From positions 186,001 to 250,000 of the forward strand of contig CAVSUM010000004.1 in assembly GCA_963731105.1 (NCBI GenBank): DNA of 64,000 nucleotides, written 5' to 3'. The notes beneath the pieces are model-generated. The model saw only the letters and a list, made by a program, of their open reading frames with translations, was not told the DNA's origin and did not search any database. A program made the position numbers and the translations under genes. Each line of letters starts with the position of its first letter. Within the stretch, counting starts at the first letter, position 1. This document shows, in pieces, positions 38,921-48,456 of the stretch. The DNA is from RPQJ01 sp963731105 (lineage in GTDB: Bacteria > Pseudomonadota > Gammaproteobacteria > Steroidobacterales > Steroidobacteraceae).

Positions 38921-40300
38921 GTGCTGTTCCCGCTGCACGAGCGCCTCAAGGGCCATCACAGCGTCGCGCTGCGCCGCGAGCTCGAGGCTTCGCAATGGTG
39001 GCCGCAGGAAAAGTTGCTCGCTGCCCAGGGCCAACGCTTGCGCACGTTCCTGGAACAGGTCGGGCGCGACGTCCCGTACTTCCGCGACGTGTTCGCCCGG
39101 GCCGGCTTCGATCCCGCGCGGGTGCAGTCGGCGGCGGATCTCGAGCGGCTGCCGTTCCTCGACAAGGCCGCGATTCGCGCGGCTGGCGACGATCTCAGGT
39201 CCGTGCGGGCGGGCAAACTGGTCAGGTACAACACGGGCGGCTCGAGCGGCGAGCCGCTGGTGTTCTACATGGGCATGGGCCGTGTTTCGCACGACGTGGC
39301 GGCCAAATGGCGCGCCACGCGCTGGTGGGGTGTCGACATTGGCGACCCGGAGTTGGTGCTCTGGGGCTCACCGGTCGAGCTTGGCAAGCAGGACCGCATC
39401 AAGGCCTGGCGGGACAGGCTGTTCCGCAGTCGTCTGCTGCCGGCGTTCCAGATGTCCGATGCGCAGATGGATCTCTACCTCGACGAAGTGGCGCGCCGGC
39501 GGCCCCGCATGCTGTTCGGCTATGCATCGGCGCTGGCGTTGCTCGCCGGGCATGCCGAGCGCAGGGGGCGTGCCATGACGAATTGCGGCGTGCGGGTTGC
39601 GTTCACCACGGGCGAGACCCTGTATCCGGCGCAACGCGAGGTCATCGAGCGCGTGTTCGCTGCCCCGGTCGCCAATGGCTATGGATCACGCGACGCCGGG
39701 TTCATTGCGCACCAGTGTCCGCAGGGTGCCCTGCACCTGTCGGCGGAGCACATCGTGGTCGAACTGGTGGACGAGCATGGGCGGGCGGTGGCGCCGGGCC
39801 AGCGCGGCGAGATCGTCACCACCCACCTGGCCACCGGTGATTTTCCGTTCATCCGTTACCGCACCGGCGACATGGCGACGCTGGCAACCGAACCCTGTCC
39901 GTGCGGCCGCGGCCTGCCCGCGCTGCAGCAGGTGTTCGGTCGCAATACCGACTTCGTGCGTACCCGCGACGGCAACGCGATGCATGCGCTGGCGTTGATC
40001 TACGAGGTGCGGGACAAGCCGGGCGTGCAGGCGTTCAAGCTGACGCAGGAGGCCGACTATTCGCTCGACCTGCAACTGGTGGCCGGTCCCGAGCTGACGC
40101 CGCAGGTCGAAGCCGCGATCCGTGCGGGCATCCTGAAGCGCATGGGGCCGGGCAGCGTCCTCGGCATCCGGCGTGTCGAAGGCATTCCGCCGGAGAAGTC
40201 CGGCAAGTACCGTTACGTGGTGAGTAGAGTTCCCTCACCCGGTGCTGCGCACCACCCTCTCCCGCCGGTGGCGGGAGAGGGTTGGGGAGAGGGCTCCTGA
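38921..40300 (+). CDS. CapK/phenylacetate-CoA ligase-like adenylate-forming enzyme
   Basis: AMP-binding protein of the CapK/PaaK-like class common in EPS loci. Motifs: LERLPFLDKAAIR, YNTGGSSGEPLVFYMG (P-loop-like AMP site), RPRMLFGYASALALLA, FTTGETLYP, NGYGSRDAGFIAHQCPQG, YRTGDMATL and the C-terminal lid with PPEKSGKYRYV. It would activate a carboxylic acid for acylation of the polymer, or a precursor. No ATG is available near the conserved start (SRVLFPLHERLKGH); I give the GTG at 38921, but a start near GTG 38868 with an indel is possible. The last 20 residues are encoded by a hairpin repeat. Confidence 0.8.
   Translation: MLFPLHERLKGHHSVALRRELEASQWWPQEKLLAAQGQRLRTFLEQVGRDVPYFRDVFARAGFDPARVQSAADLERLPFLDKAAIRAAGDDLRSVRAGKLVRYNTGGSSGEPLVFYMGMGRVSHDVAAKWRATRWWGVDIGDPELVLWGSPVELGKQDRIKAWRDRLFRSRLLPAFQMSDAQMDLYLDEVARRRPRMLFGYASALALLAGHAERRGRAMTNCGVRVAFTTGETLYPAQREVIERVFAAPVANGYGSRDAGFIAHQCPQGALHLSAEHIVVELVDEHGRAVAPGQRGEIVTTHLATGDFPFIRYRTGDMATLATEPCPCGRGLPALQQVFGRNTDFVRTRDGNAMHALALIYEVRDKPGVQAFKLTQEADYSLDLQLVAGPELTPQVEAAIRAGILKRMGPGSVLGIRRVEGIPPEKSGKYRYVVSRVPSPGAAHHPLPPVAGEGWGEGS
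40231..40297. repeat. CCTCTCCC hairpin over the 3' end of the CapK-like gene
   Basis: Perfect 12-bp arms (40255-40266 with 40270-40281), 3-base loop, with CCCTCACCC before and GGGGAGAGGG after. It supplies the last residues and the stop of the ligase and ends seven bases before the next ATG. Confidence 0.88.
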
Positions 40301-40304
40301 TCCT

Positions 40305-41267
40305 ATGTCCATTCTCACCTCCACTGTCTCCGCGTTAGCACACGCTCTGCCGGCCACGCGCGCCGACCGGCTGCTCATCCTCATCTACCACCGCGTGCAC
40401 GCGCGGCCCGACCCGATGTTCCCCGGCGAGGTGGATGCCGCGCGGTTCGACTGGCAGATGTCGCTGCTGGCGCGGCATTGCTCGCCGTTGCCACTGGTCG
40501 ACGCAGTCGCCGGGCTGCGGGCCGGCACGCTGCCACCGCGGGCAGTGACCGTGACCTTCGACGACGGCTATGCCGACAACGCGGAGATTGCCCTGCCGAT
40601 CCTGCTGCGTCACGGCGTGCATGCCACGTTCTTCGTCGCGACCGGCTTCCTCGACGGCGGTCGCATGTGGAACGACACGGTCATCGAGGCGGTGCGTCGG
40701 GCCCGCGGCTCGCACCTCGACCTTGCGGCCGTCGGCCTCGGCACGGTCACGCTCGGCGATGATGCTGCGCGCGGCGCGGTCGCCGAGCGCATCCTGCGCG
40801 CCATCAAGCACCGTGACCCGGTGGAACGCCTGCAGCTGGCGTCGGCCCTGGCGGATGCCATCGGGGCCGAACTGCCGGGTGACCTGATGATGAGCACGGC
40901 ACAGGTCCGGCAGCTGGCGGCGGCGGGCATGGAGGTCGGTGCCCACACCTGCACGCATCCCATCCTGAGGGTGTTGAACGATCAGGACGCCGCCCGCGAA
41001 ATCGGCAACAGCCGCGACGCGCTGGCGGCAATCACCGGCAAGCGGATACGGGCGTTTGCCTACCCGAATGGTCGCCTGAATGACGACTACACGGTACGTG
41101 ACCGGGCACTAGTGGCGGATAATGGCTTCGAGCTTGCGGTTTCGACGCAGGCCGGTGCGGCCTCGGCTGCGTCCGACCCGTTTCAGCTGCCACGTTTCAC
41201 GCCGTGGGATCGCCAGCCGGAGCGTTGGTTGGCGCGACTGCTCGTGGCATTTGCCAGGGAGGCATAG
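40305..41267 (+). CDS. Polysaccharide deacetylase (NodB fold)
   Basis: 320 residues. LLILIYHRV and VTFDDGYADNAEIALPIL (catalytic Asp and metal Asp) open the NodB domain; GVHATFFVATGFL follows, VGAHTCTHPIL holds the zinc histidines, and AFAYPNGRLND closes it. Similar to XrtA-locus carbohydrate esterase 4 proteins lacking a signal peptide, so it would act on a cytoplasmic lipid-linked sugar. ATG 40305 follows the hairpin repeat of the previous gene, which leaves GGGCTCCTGATCC as the only space for a ribosome-binding site. Confidence 0.9.
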   Translation: MSILTSTVSALAHALPATRADRLLILIYHRVHARPDPMFPGEVDAARFDWQMSLLARHCSPLPLVDAVAGLRAGTLPPRAVTVTFDDGYADNAEIALPILLRHGVHATFFVATGFLDGGRMWNDTVIEAVRRARGSHLDLAAVGLGTVTLGDDAARGAVAERILRAIKHRDPVERLQLASALADAIGAELPGDLMMSTAQVRQLAAAGMEVGAHTCTHPILRVLNDQDAAREIGNSRDALAAITGKRIRAFAYPNGRLNDDYTVRDRALVADNGFELAVSTQAGAASAASDPFQLPRFTPWDRQPERWLARLLVAFAREA

Positions 41268-41294
41268 GGTTATGGTCTGCAGGGATGGTGCGCA

Positions 41295-42299
41295 ATGACG
41301 CTCGGCGTGCAGATCACTGTGGACGTAGAAGTCTGGCCGCCGGACGACGGGCGCTGGCCCTACGTGCCGCTGCCGGCGACGGCCGACTGCCGCGAGGAAA
41401 TTGCGGCATTCCTCTGGGGCGACTGCAATGGCCGGCAACTTGGCCTGCCGTACCAGCTCGAAGTCCTGTCGCGCCACGGCTTGCGTGCCACGTTTTTCGT
41501 CGATCCGATGTTCTCGTTCGCGCTCGGTCTGCAGCCGCTGCGCGACGCGGTCAGCCTGATCCAGTCGCACGGGCAGCGCGTGGAACTGCACCTGCACCCC
41601 GAGTGGATCACGGACCCGCGCAGCCCGGTGTTGCCGCGGTTCGTGGGGCCTACGCTCGGCGAATACGACGAGGAGGCGCAGTACCGCCTGATCTGCGTGG
41701 CCCGCGACCGGCTGGTCGAGGCCGGTGCTGAGCCGCCAACGGCGTTTCGCGCGGGCAACTGGGGCGCCAATCGCGCCACACTGCGCGCGCTGTTGCGCGC
41801 CGGTCTCAGAATCGACTCGAGCCTGAATACCGCGCACCCACAGAGCCTGCCCGACTTGCCACGGCGTGAGTCGTACCAGCGGCCCTTCGGGCTCGACGGC
41901 GTCGTCGAGGTGCCCGTCACGCGTTTCGACGACGGTGTTGCGGCAGGCGGCCGCCCGCTGAGCCTGGTCGGGGTCGGCTATTTTGAAATGCGTCACGTCC
42001 TGGAGTGCCTGCGGGCATCGGGTGCACCGCTGGTCACCATCGTCCTACACAGTGGCGAGTTCGTGAAGACCGAGAGAATCAACGTCGGCAAGCCGATCTC
42101 ACCGCGGCGATTGGTGATGCGTCGTTTCGAGGGCTTGTGCCGTTACCTGGCCGCACACCGGGACCGTTTCGAGACGCGCTTCGTCGCGGACAACGAAGCC
42201 CTGGCGGAGACTCAGGAAAGCGTCCCGTCGTTGTCTGCGGGGCGGGCCTGGCACACCTCATGGCGAATGGCGGAGCAACTGCTGTCGCGATGGTACTGA
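41295..42299 (+). CDS. Polysaccharide deacetylase-like protein
   Basis: 334 residues. VQITVDVEVWPPDDG supplies the catalytic Asp region, HGLRATFFVDPMF, VELHLHPEWI the histidine pair (HLHPE), PTAFRAGNWGANRATLRALL the Arg-containing motif, and VTIVLHSGEFVK the last histidine. This divergent NodB pattern differs from the gene before it, so its substrate is probably different. The stop shares a base with the following gene (TGATG at 42297-42301). Confidence 0.82.
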   Translation: MTLGVQITVDVEVWPPDDGRWPYVPLPATADCREEIAAFLWGDCNGRQLGLPYQLEVLSRHGLRATFFVDPMFSFALGLQPLRDAVSLIQSHGQRVELHLHPEWITDPRSPVLPRFVGPTLGEYDEEAQYRLICVARDRLVEAGAEPPTAFRAGNWGANRATLRALLRAGLRIDSSLNTAHPQSLPDLPRRESYQRPFGLDGVVEVPVTRFDDGVAAGGRPLSLVGVGYFEMRHVLECLRASGAPLVTIVLHSGEFVKTERINVGKPISPRRLVMRRFEGLCRYLAAHRDRFETRFVADNEALAETQESVPSLSAGRAWHTSWRMAEQLLSRWY

Positions 42300-43253
42300 T
42301 GCACCACCCGACGGAGCCCCGGTTCGAGGCGGTTGATGTGACGCTCGCGTACCGGGTCGGCGAACTCAAGCTGTTCGAACGGCGCCTGCACGGTCTCGCC
42401 GACCGCCGGCATTTCCTGGAGCAGTCGCCGGACGGTGGCATCCCGGAGTTGCCCGCGCTCCGAGCCGGGCCGCGGGTTCTACTTCTTTCCGACCTACCCC
42501 GTGACGCAACCGCCGCCGACGCTGGCGCGTCGTGGCGGCTGGCTGCATTACACCCCTTATACCTTCCGCAACTATTATGTCGACCTGGCTCGACTGGGCA
42601 CGTTCGACGCGTACCTGGGCACGTTCTCCAGCAAGACGCGTTCGACGCTGCGGCGCAAGGTCAAGCGCTTCGCCGAAGCCAGCGGCGGCGAGATCCGGTG
42701 GCGCGAAATGCGCGGCGCTGCGGAGATGGACGAGTTCCTGCGGCTGGCCTTGCCGTTGTCCGAGGGCACGTACCAGGCGCGGTTGCTCGGTGTCGGGCTG
42801 CCGCAGTCCGCGGAGTTCGCGGCCGAACTGAAAGCGCGCGCGGCAGCCGGCGAAGTGCGCGGCTACTTGCTGTTCCTGGGCGGCAAGCCGGTCGCCTACG
42901 TGCTCTGCCTGTGCCGGCATGGCGTTGCCACCTATGACTACGTCGGCTTCGACCGCGAGCAGCAGGCGTTGTCGCCCGGCACGGTGCTGCAGTTCCTGAT
43001 GCTGGAGAAAATGTTCGCGGACGGCGACCTGAGGGTGTTCGACTTCACCGAGGGCGAGGGCGAGCAGAAGCGGCTGTTTGCGACGAATGACTGTCTCTGC
43101 GCCAAGACCTATGTGCTCGAGGCGACGCCGGTCAACCTGCTCAGCATCCAGTTCCACCGGCTGCTCGACCATGCCTCGGTCACGGTGGGTCGCTTGCTCG
43201 AACGCCTGGGCATCAAGGCGAAGGTGCGCAAGCTGCTGCGGAGAGCGGCGTGA
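42299..43253 (+). CDS. BioF2/FemAB-like GNAT acyltransferase (frameshifted)
   Basis: Starts MHHPTEPRFEAVDVTLAYRVGEL and after a one-base loss at about 42472 continues FYFFPTYPVTQPPP, SSKTRSTLRRKVKRFAEASGG (the basic helix typical of BioF2-like proteins), GYLLFLGGKPVAYVLCLC, TYDYVGFDREQQALSPGTVLQFLML and VFDFTEGEGEQKR. About 317 residues. Probably transfers an acyl or aminoacyl group to an EPS sugar. Coupled at both ends: TGATG with the deacetylase and GTGA with the next gene. Confidence 0.78.
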
Positions 43254-44345
43254 TCGTCACCGTCGAAGAGGGTTTGAGTTCAGCAATCGACGAAGTCGCG
43301 GAGGCGGCAGAGCCGTCGCGTCGATTCCTGAGACGGGCATGGTTCCAGGCGGCGGTGTCCGCATTCTCGTCTGCAAAGCCCATGACAATTGTGGGCCGCC
43401 GCGCGAGCGGTCGTGCGCTCATCGCCGTGCCAGTGGTGGCAATACGGCGACATCTGCCGTTCCTGCGTACGGTCCCAGGTTCTTATTGGCCGTTCCGCAG
43501 CATTGCGGTCTCCCATGACCTCGGCGCGGACGATTTGGTCGCGTTCCTGGGCGATCCCCTGGCGCGTAAAGCGCTGGGGTTTATCTGGCGTTTGGGCCCG
43601 ATCGCGACCACCGACCCGATCGTCTCGTTGTTGCGCACGGCGGCTCACTCAGGAGGCTGGTACATCGCCACCAAGCGGCTCGCCATGGCCTATGTTCTCG
43701 ATCTGCAGCAGTTGCGTCAGGACGGCGGCTGGCCGCGCGGAACAACGGTGCGCAAGAACCGAGCACACGAACGGCATCTTGCGGAGCATGGTGCGCTTGA
43801 CTGGATCCGAATCTCCGGGCGCGACTGGACCACCGGCGTGGTCGAGATGCTGGCAGGCATCGAAGAGCGAAGTTGGGTCGGCGTAAGAACCGACCGCAGC
43901 GAGTCACAGTTCCTGGCTGACGGCAATCGGTTCATTCTGGCGCGAGGCTATCAAGGACCCGTTGTTCGCGGGACATCTAAGTGCACTGGTTCTGAGAGCG
44001 GGTGGCAGGCCGGTGGCGTTCTCGTTCGACCTCAACAGCGGTCCCGTCAAGTACGCGATTGCCAACTGTTACGATCCAGAGTTCAGTCGTTGCAGTCCCG
44101 GCAAGATCGTTCTATATCGCAATCTCACCGATGCGATGGCTCAGGGCCTCGGCCGGGTAGACCTGGGCGCCGGCGACAGCGGATACAAGGGAACCATCGG
44201 AGCCGAGGAGGGCGGGGAATTGATCGACTTGCTGCTGTTGCGCAGGAGTTCGGCCCTGTTCATTCGCCCACTGGCTTCGGTGTGGTCACGCGGGGGCAGT
44301 CCCCAGAGCGGATCAGTCGCCGGCAGCAGACACGCCGGGCGGTAG
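43250..44345 (+). CDS. BioF2/FemAB-like acyltransferase (frameshifted)
   Basis: GTG start overlapping the preceding stop. First frame: RRFLRRAWFQAAVSAF, AVPVVAIRRHLPFLRTVPGSYWPFRS, RGTTVRKNRAHERHLAEHG. An extra G at about 43947 shifts the frame, after which AIKDPLFAGHLSALVLRAGG, RPVAFSFDLNSGPVKYAIANCYDPEFSRCSPGKIVL and VDLGAGDSGYKGTIGA complete the acyltransferase domain. About 365 residues. Converges with the minus-strand acyltransferase, overlapping 33 bases. Substrate unknown. Confidence 0.78.
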
Positions 44346-45515
44346 GACGCTCCGCTTGATTCCGAACCGCTCGGCCAGTCGCCCGAGCCCCCGTGACAGG
44401 GCGTCGGTGCAGCGCAGCCCGGCATATAGAGCGGCGCCAGCGGCCGACCGCTTGAACAAGTAGAAATTTCGTACCTGGAAGCGGGTGTTCGTGGTCCGCA
44501 GCTTGAAGAAGGTGGCCGTCGACGAGAAATCGATCAGGGTCACGGGCAGCCGGCGTCTTTCAAAGTCGTGCAGCACCTCGAAGAACAGGATGCTGCCGAC
44601 GTGGTGCCGGCGCGTGCTTGCGGGGTCATAGCCGATCTGTTCGACCATGCAGGTCGCTCCGAACAGAAGGCAGTACTGGAATGCGGCCGGTTCGCCATCC
44701 AGATACAGAATGTAGCCGAGGAACGCATTACGTGCCGCTGCGTGCCGGATCTTGCGCTCATACGCGCTGTCGAGTGCCAGGCCCGCACCGTGTTCCGCTT
44801 TCTGCCAGGTCTTCCCGGAAATGCGGATGCCGTCGCGGAGGAACTCGTCCACCTCGGCCGCCGACTGGAAACACCGCACCGTACCGTGGGCCGCGGCATC
44901 TGCCAGGAACTTCTTGCGACGGCGCCTGAGATCGTGCCGGCTGTTGGCGCTGATCGTTGAGAGAAACTGCTCGACGGAGCCTTGCCACCGGATGGCGCAG
45001 GACGGCTGTTCGGCTCCCCACGGCAATACGTGGAACAGACGCCGGATCGGGCTGCGGGGATCCGTCAACTGTGCATAGAGGCGTGACTCGACGGGCACGG
45101 CAAAGGCGAAGGCCGCCGCGTCGGCCGGCATCTGCCCGGCCAGATGCGCGAAGCAACTACTGGTGGCGGTGTCGTCATCCTGGCTAGCAAGCACAGGCCC
45201 CTGGAACAGGTGGTAGCGACGGGTTCGCCGACGCATCAGCACGACGGGGCCGACCGCGAACGCGAGCGGTAGATGGTCGACGGTGAATGCGCACAGCCCA
45301 TCCAGGCGGCCGTCGGTCTCGTGGGCGAGGACCAGCAGCGGCTTGTCGGGCCAGCCGTGGGCCACTGCCGTGTATTCGAGATCCTCATAGAGGCCGCCGA
45401 CCGGCAGGGTGCTGCGGCAGGTATCCGAGAACGCGCAGAGTTCGGGCCAGCCGGCGAATTGCAGTTCGCGCCAGCGCGATCGCTCGCCGTCGTCAGAGCT
45501 GTGCATCGGGGGCAT
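44313..45515 (-). CDS. BioF2/FemAB-like acyltransferase, minus strand
   Basis: 400 residues, intact. Features of the class: SANSRHDLRRRRKKFLADAAA, GLALDSAYERKIRHAAARN, GYILYLDGEPAAFQYCLLFG, VEQIGYDPASTRRHHVGSILFFEVLHD and LIDFSSTATFFKLR. Preceded on the same strand by the third amidotransferase, with which it overlaps by 23 bases, so the two are likely cotranscribed. Probably modifies a sugar or amino group made by that enzyme. Confidence 0.82.
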   Translation of the reverse strand: MPPMHSSDDGERSRWRELQFAGWPELCAFSDTCRSTLPVGGLYEDLEYTAVAHGWPDKPLLVLAHETDGRLDGLCAFTVDHLPLAFAVGPVVLMRRRTRRYHLFQGPVLASQDDDTATSSCFAHLAGQMPADAAAFAFAVPVESRLYAQLTDPRSPIRRLFHVLPWGAEQPSCAIRWQGSVEQFLSTISANSRHDLRRRRKKFLADAAAHGTVRCFQSAAEVDEFLRDGIRISGKTWQKAEHGAGLALDSAYERKIRHAAARNAFLGYILYLDGEPAAFQYCLLFGATCMVEQIGYDPASTRRHHVGSILFFEVLHDFERRRLPVTLIDFSSTATFFKLRTTNTRFQVRNFYLFKRSAAGAALYAGLRCTDALSRGLGRLAERFGIKRSVLPPGVSAAGD

Positions 45516-47242
45516 GGGCGCGCAGCCAGAGTTCCAGCGCCGTCAGGATCCACACCAGTTCGCCGTAGTACGACGCGTGCCCCTCGCGGTGCAGCCGCAA
45601 CGCCGACTGCAGGAACTCGGGCCGGAAGTAGCCGCGCCCGGCCAGCGAACCGAGCGCGTCGGCCGACAGTCGCTGCAGGCCTTCGTGGGTGCGGGTCCAC
45701 ACGCCAAACGGCAGGCCGAACCCGTGCTTGCGCTTGCCGATGATCTCGTCCGGCAGGAACCCGCGCATCGCCCGCTTGTAGAACCAGCGCAGCTCGCCCT
45801 TGTGCACCTTCCAGTGAGCCGGTACCCGCAGGCTGAAATCAACCACCGCGGGATCGAGCATCGGGTAGGCCACTGCGACGCCACCGAGGCGACACATGGT
45901 GTTGACCTTGACCAGGTCGTTGTCCTGCAGCGTGAACTTCCAGTCGAGGAACAGCATGCGATCGACGGCGCTGGACGCGTGCGGTGCGCGGTACTCCTCG
46001 CGCAGCAGCTCGAGCGGCGCCGCGGCATCGACGCAGGCCAGCAGTTGCGGCTCGAAGACTTCGTGCGCCGGATGGCGATGCAGGAAGTTGTAGGCCTGCA
46101 AGCGGTCGGGCAGCGGCACCTTGGCCTGCGCCACGTAGCTCGCGGCCTTGCCGAACGGAAACGCTTGGGTGACGCGCGTGACGCTGCCCAGCAGCGGTTC
46201 CAGCAGGCCGCGACGCAACACGGCCGGTACGCGGCCGTAGCGCTCGAACACGAGCTGTTTGGCATAGCGTTCGTTGCCGCCGAAAAGCTCATCGCCACCG
46301 TCGCCGGCCAGCAGCAGTTCGAGCCCGTGCTCGCGCGCCACGCGGGCGCAATGGTAGGCGGCGGCGGCCGACGAATTGCCGAACGGCTCGGCAAACGCCG
46401 CGGCAATCTGCGGCAGCGTGTCGAGCACGTCCTGCGGCGTGACGTAGTACTCGAGCGGCGTGGTGCCGAAGCGGCGCGCGGCGATGCGCGCAAACTGCAT
46501 CTCGTCGTAGCCCTGCGCGTCGAAGCCCATGCTGACGGTCGCGATGCCCGGCCGCTGCCGCGCGGCGAGGCCCGCCACGGTCGAACTGTCGAGGCCGCCG
46601 CTCAGGAAGGCGCCGGCACGGGCGGGCGTTGCCAGGCAGCGGTCGACGGCCGCGGCGAGCACTTGCCGCAACTCGTCGGCCGCCTCCGCCTCGGGCACCG
46701 GACTGGCGTCGAGGAAGCGCGGCTGCCAGTAGCGCGCGATCCGCGTCTGGTGGCCGTCCCAGTCGAGGCTGTGTCCCGCTTCGAGCTTCGCAACGCCCTC
46801 GTAGATCGAGTCGGGGCCGGGCAGCATGTGGAAGTAGACGTAGTCGAACAGCGCTGCCGGCCGGATCGCCGGCCGACCGCCATCGCTCGCTGTTACAGCC
46901 GCGTGCATCCGAACCCAGCCGCAGCCGGCCGGGTGCGGCCTGCCAGTACACCTGCCGCAGCCCGATCTCGGGCGCGACCACGGTGACGCGGCGCGCGGCA
47001 TGGTCCACGATCACGTGGCCGGCTTCGCCGGCAGCGACCACGGCCGGCCGTTGCCCGGTGCCACGATGGCTGCTGGCAATGCGGCGGGCGTCCGCCTCGC
47101 GACCGACGGTGCCGAGCAGGCCGACGGTCGCGGTGCCGTCGTCGCTGTCGGCCCAGCTGACGCCCTGCGAATGCGCGACACGAAGCAATGGCTCGCCGGA
47201 GGCGACGGGGTGGGCGAGGTCGACGCTGAATTCTTGGGTCAC
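45493..47242 (-). CDS. Asparagine synthase-related protein, copy 3, without glutaminase Cys (frameshifted)
   Basis: The synthetase domain is complete: AGAFLSGGLDSSTVAGLAA (PP-loop), LLLAGDGGDELFGGNERYA, DWKFTLQDNDLVKVNTMCR and KGELRWFYKRAMRGFLPDEI. The N-terminal region (reading from a GTG at 47242, MTQEFSVDLAHPVASGEPLL) has the glutaminase-like fold trace VGLLGTVGREADARRIA but no Cys2, so it cannot use glutamine by the usual mechanism. A one-base shift at about 46890 joins the two parts. About 582 residues. Such enzymes can form amides with another amine donor. Divergent from the acyl carrier protein; the spacer holds regulatory block B. Confidence 0.83.
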
Positions 47243-47279
47243 GATGCAGGCTATCCGGCGGGCAGATCCCGGGCAAATG

Positions 47280-47358
47280 GCAGTCTAGCGGCCCGGATTC
47301 CCGTAAACTTTGAACTGTCCCAAGAGTTTGCAGCAGCCTTCGGCTATCCTCCAGCGCC
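47280..47358 (+). promoter_or_regulatory. Conserved regulatory block, copy B
   Basis: Second copy of the block described at 36319. The core 47303-47331 is identical and again starts 56 bases before the ATG (47359). The outer part GCAGTCTAGCGGCC is also shared. The block controls either or both of the divergent genes. TTG-initiated ORFs that cross it in both copies give similar peptides (MNCPKSL) only because the DNA is conserved. Confidence 0.75.
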
Positions 47359-47612
47359 ATGGAAACCCTCGCTACTCGTCAAGAAAAATCCTCCGCGACA
47401 CCCTCAACCTGGGTGAGCGCGCCGACAAGCTCATGGCCGACAGCCCGTTGCTCGGCGGGCTGCCCGAGTTCGACTCGATGGCGGTCGTCACGGTCGTCAC
47501 CATGATCGAGGACGAACTCGGCGTGACGATCGAAGACGACGAACTCTCGGCCGAGGTGTTCGCAACGGTCGGCACCCTGGCCGAGTTCGTCGCGCAGAAG
47601 CAGGCTGCGTGA
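47359..47612 (+). CDS. XrtA-associated acyl carrier protein (frameshifted)
   Basis: Small acidic carrier protein (about 84 residues). The phosphopantetheine attachment site is Ser in LPEFDSMAVVTVV, followed by MIEDELGVTIEDDELSAEVFATVGTLAEFV. It starts METLATRQEK at ATG 47359; an A run at 47384-47388 appears one base short, after which ILRDTLNLGERADKL continues. Presumed partner of the XrtA-associated acyl-CoA ligase, decarboxylase and hydrolases, making an acyl or amino-acyl group for the EPS. The stop overlaps the next start (GTGA). Confidence 0.88.
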
Positions 47613-48453
47613 GCCGGGCGCAGGCCTCCGGACATTTCGTCCAGGGGACGAAGGGGCCGATCTTCGTGCTGCTGCGGCGTGCCGGCCGGGCCGTCGGCGG
47701 GCCGCGTGCTGGTCGTGCCACCGTTTGCCGAAGAAATGAACAAGTGCCGCCGCATGGTCACCGAGGTCGCGCTCGGGCTGGCCGGACGCGGCGTGGCCAC
47801 GCTGGTGCCCGACCTGTACGGCACAGGCGACAGCGAAGGCGACTTCGCCGACGCGGACTGGGCGACCTGGCGCAACAACCTGGGCGGTGCCGTGCAGTGG
47901 AGCGCTGCGCAGGGGCACACCGTCAGCGGCCTGCTGGCAATCCGCCTCGGCGCGGCCCTGGCCGTCGGCGCGCAGGCGGCTGGCCTGCTGCCGAACGTGA
48001 CGCGCACCGTCCTGTGGCATCCGGTCTTCGACGGGGCGCGGGCGCTCGGCCAGTTCCTGCGATTGCGCACCGCGGCCAACATGATCAGCGGTTCGCGCGA
48101 GTCTGCGACCGACCTGAAGGCTCGGCTGGCGCAGGGTGAGACGATCGAAGTGGCCGGCTATGGACTCGGCGGCCGGCTGGCGGCCGATCTGGAGTCCGTT
48201 GCCACGCCCTCGATGCTTGCCGCCGACCCTGGGTGAGATCGCCTGGCTCGATGTGGTGCGAGAGGCGGCGGCGACGCCGCCACCTGCCACGGCACGGTTG
48301 ATCGAGCAGAGCCGCGAGGCTGGTTCGAAGATCGAGTGGTCCGCTCACGTTGGCGAGCCCTTCTGGGCAGCGACGGAGATCGTCGTCAACCCCGAGTTCG
48401 TGCGAACTGCCGTCGGGCACCTCGGTGGCAGTGGGCCGCGGCCGGGGACCTGA
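47609..48453 (+). CDS. XrtA-associated alpha/beta hydrolase, type 2 (frameshifted)
   Basis: Matches the exosortase A-associated hydrolase 2 family (TIGR03101 type). Start SGHFVQGTKGPIFVLL; after a shift at about 47680 the frame continues RVLVVPPFAEEMNKCRRM, LVPDLYGTGDSEGDFADADW, and after another at about 48228 GEIAWLDVVREAA to PEFVRTAVGHL. About 280 residues. The nucleophile elbow usual for hydrolases is degenerate here (GLLAIRLGAAL), as in the family. Probably acts as a thioesterase or acyltransferase with the acyl carrier protein. Confidence 0.82.
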
Positions 48454-48456
48454 CGC

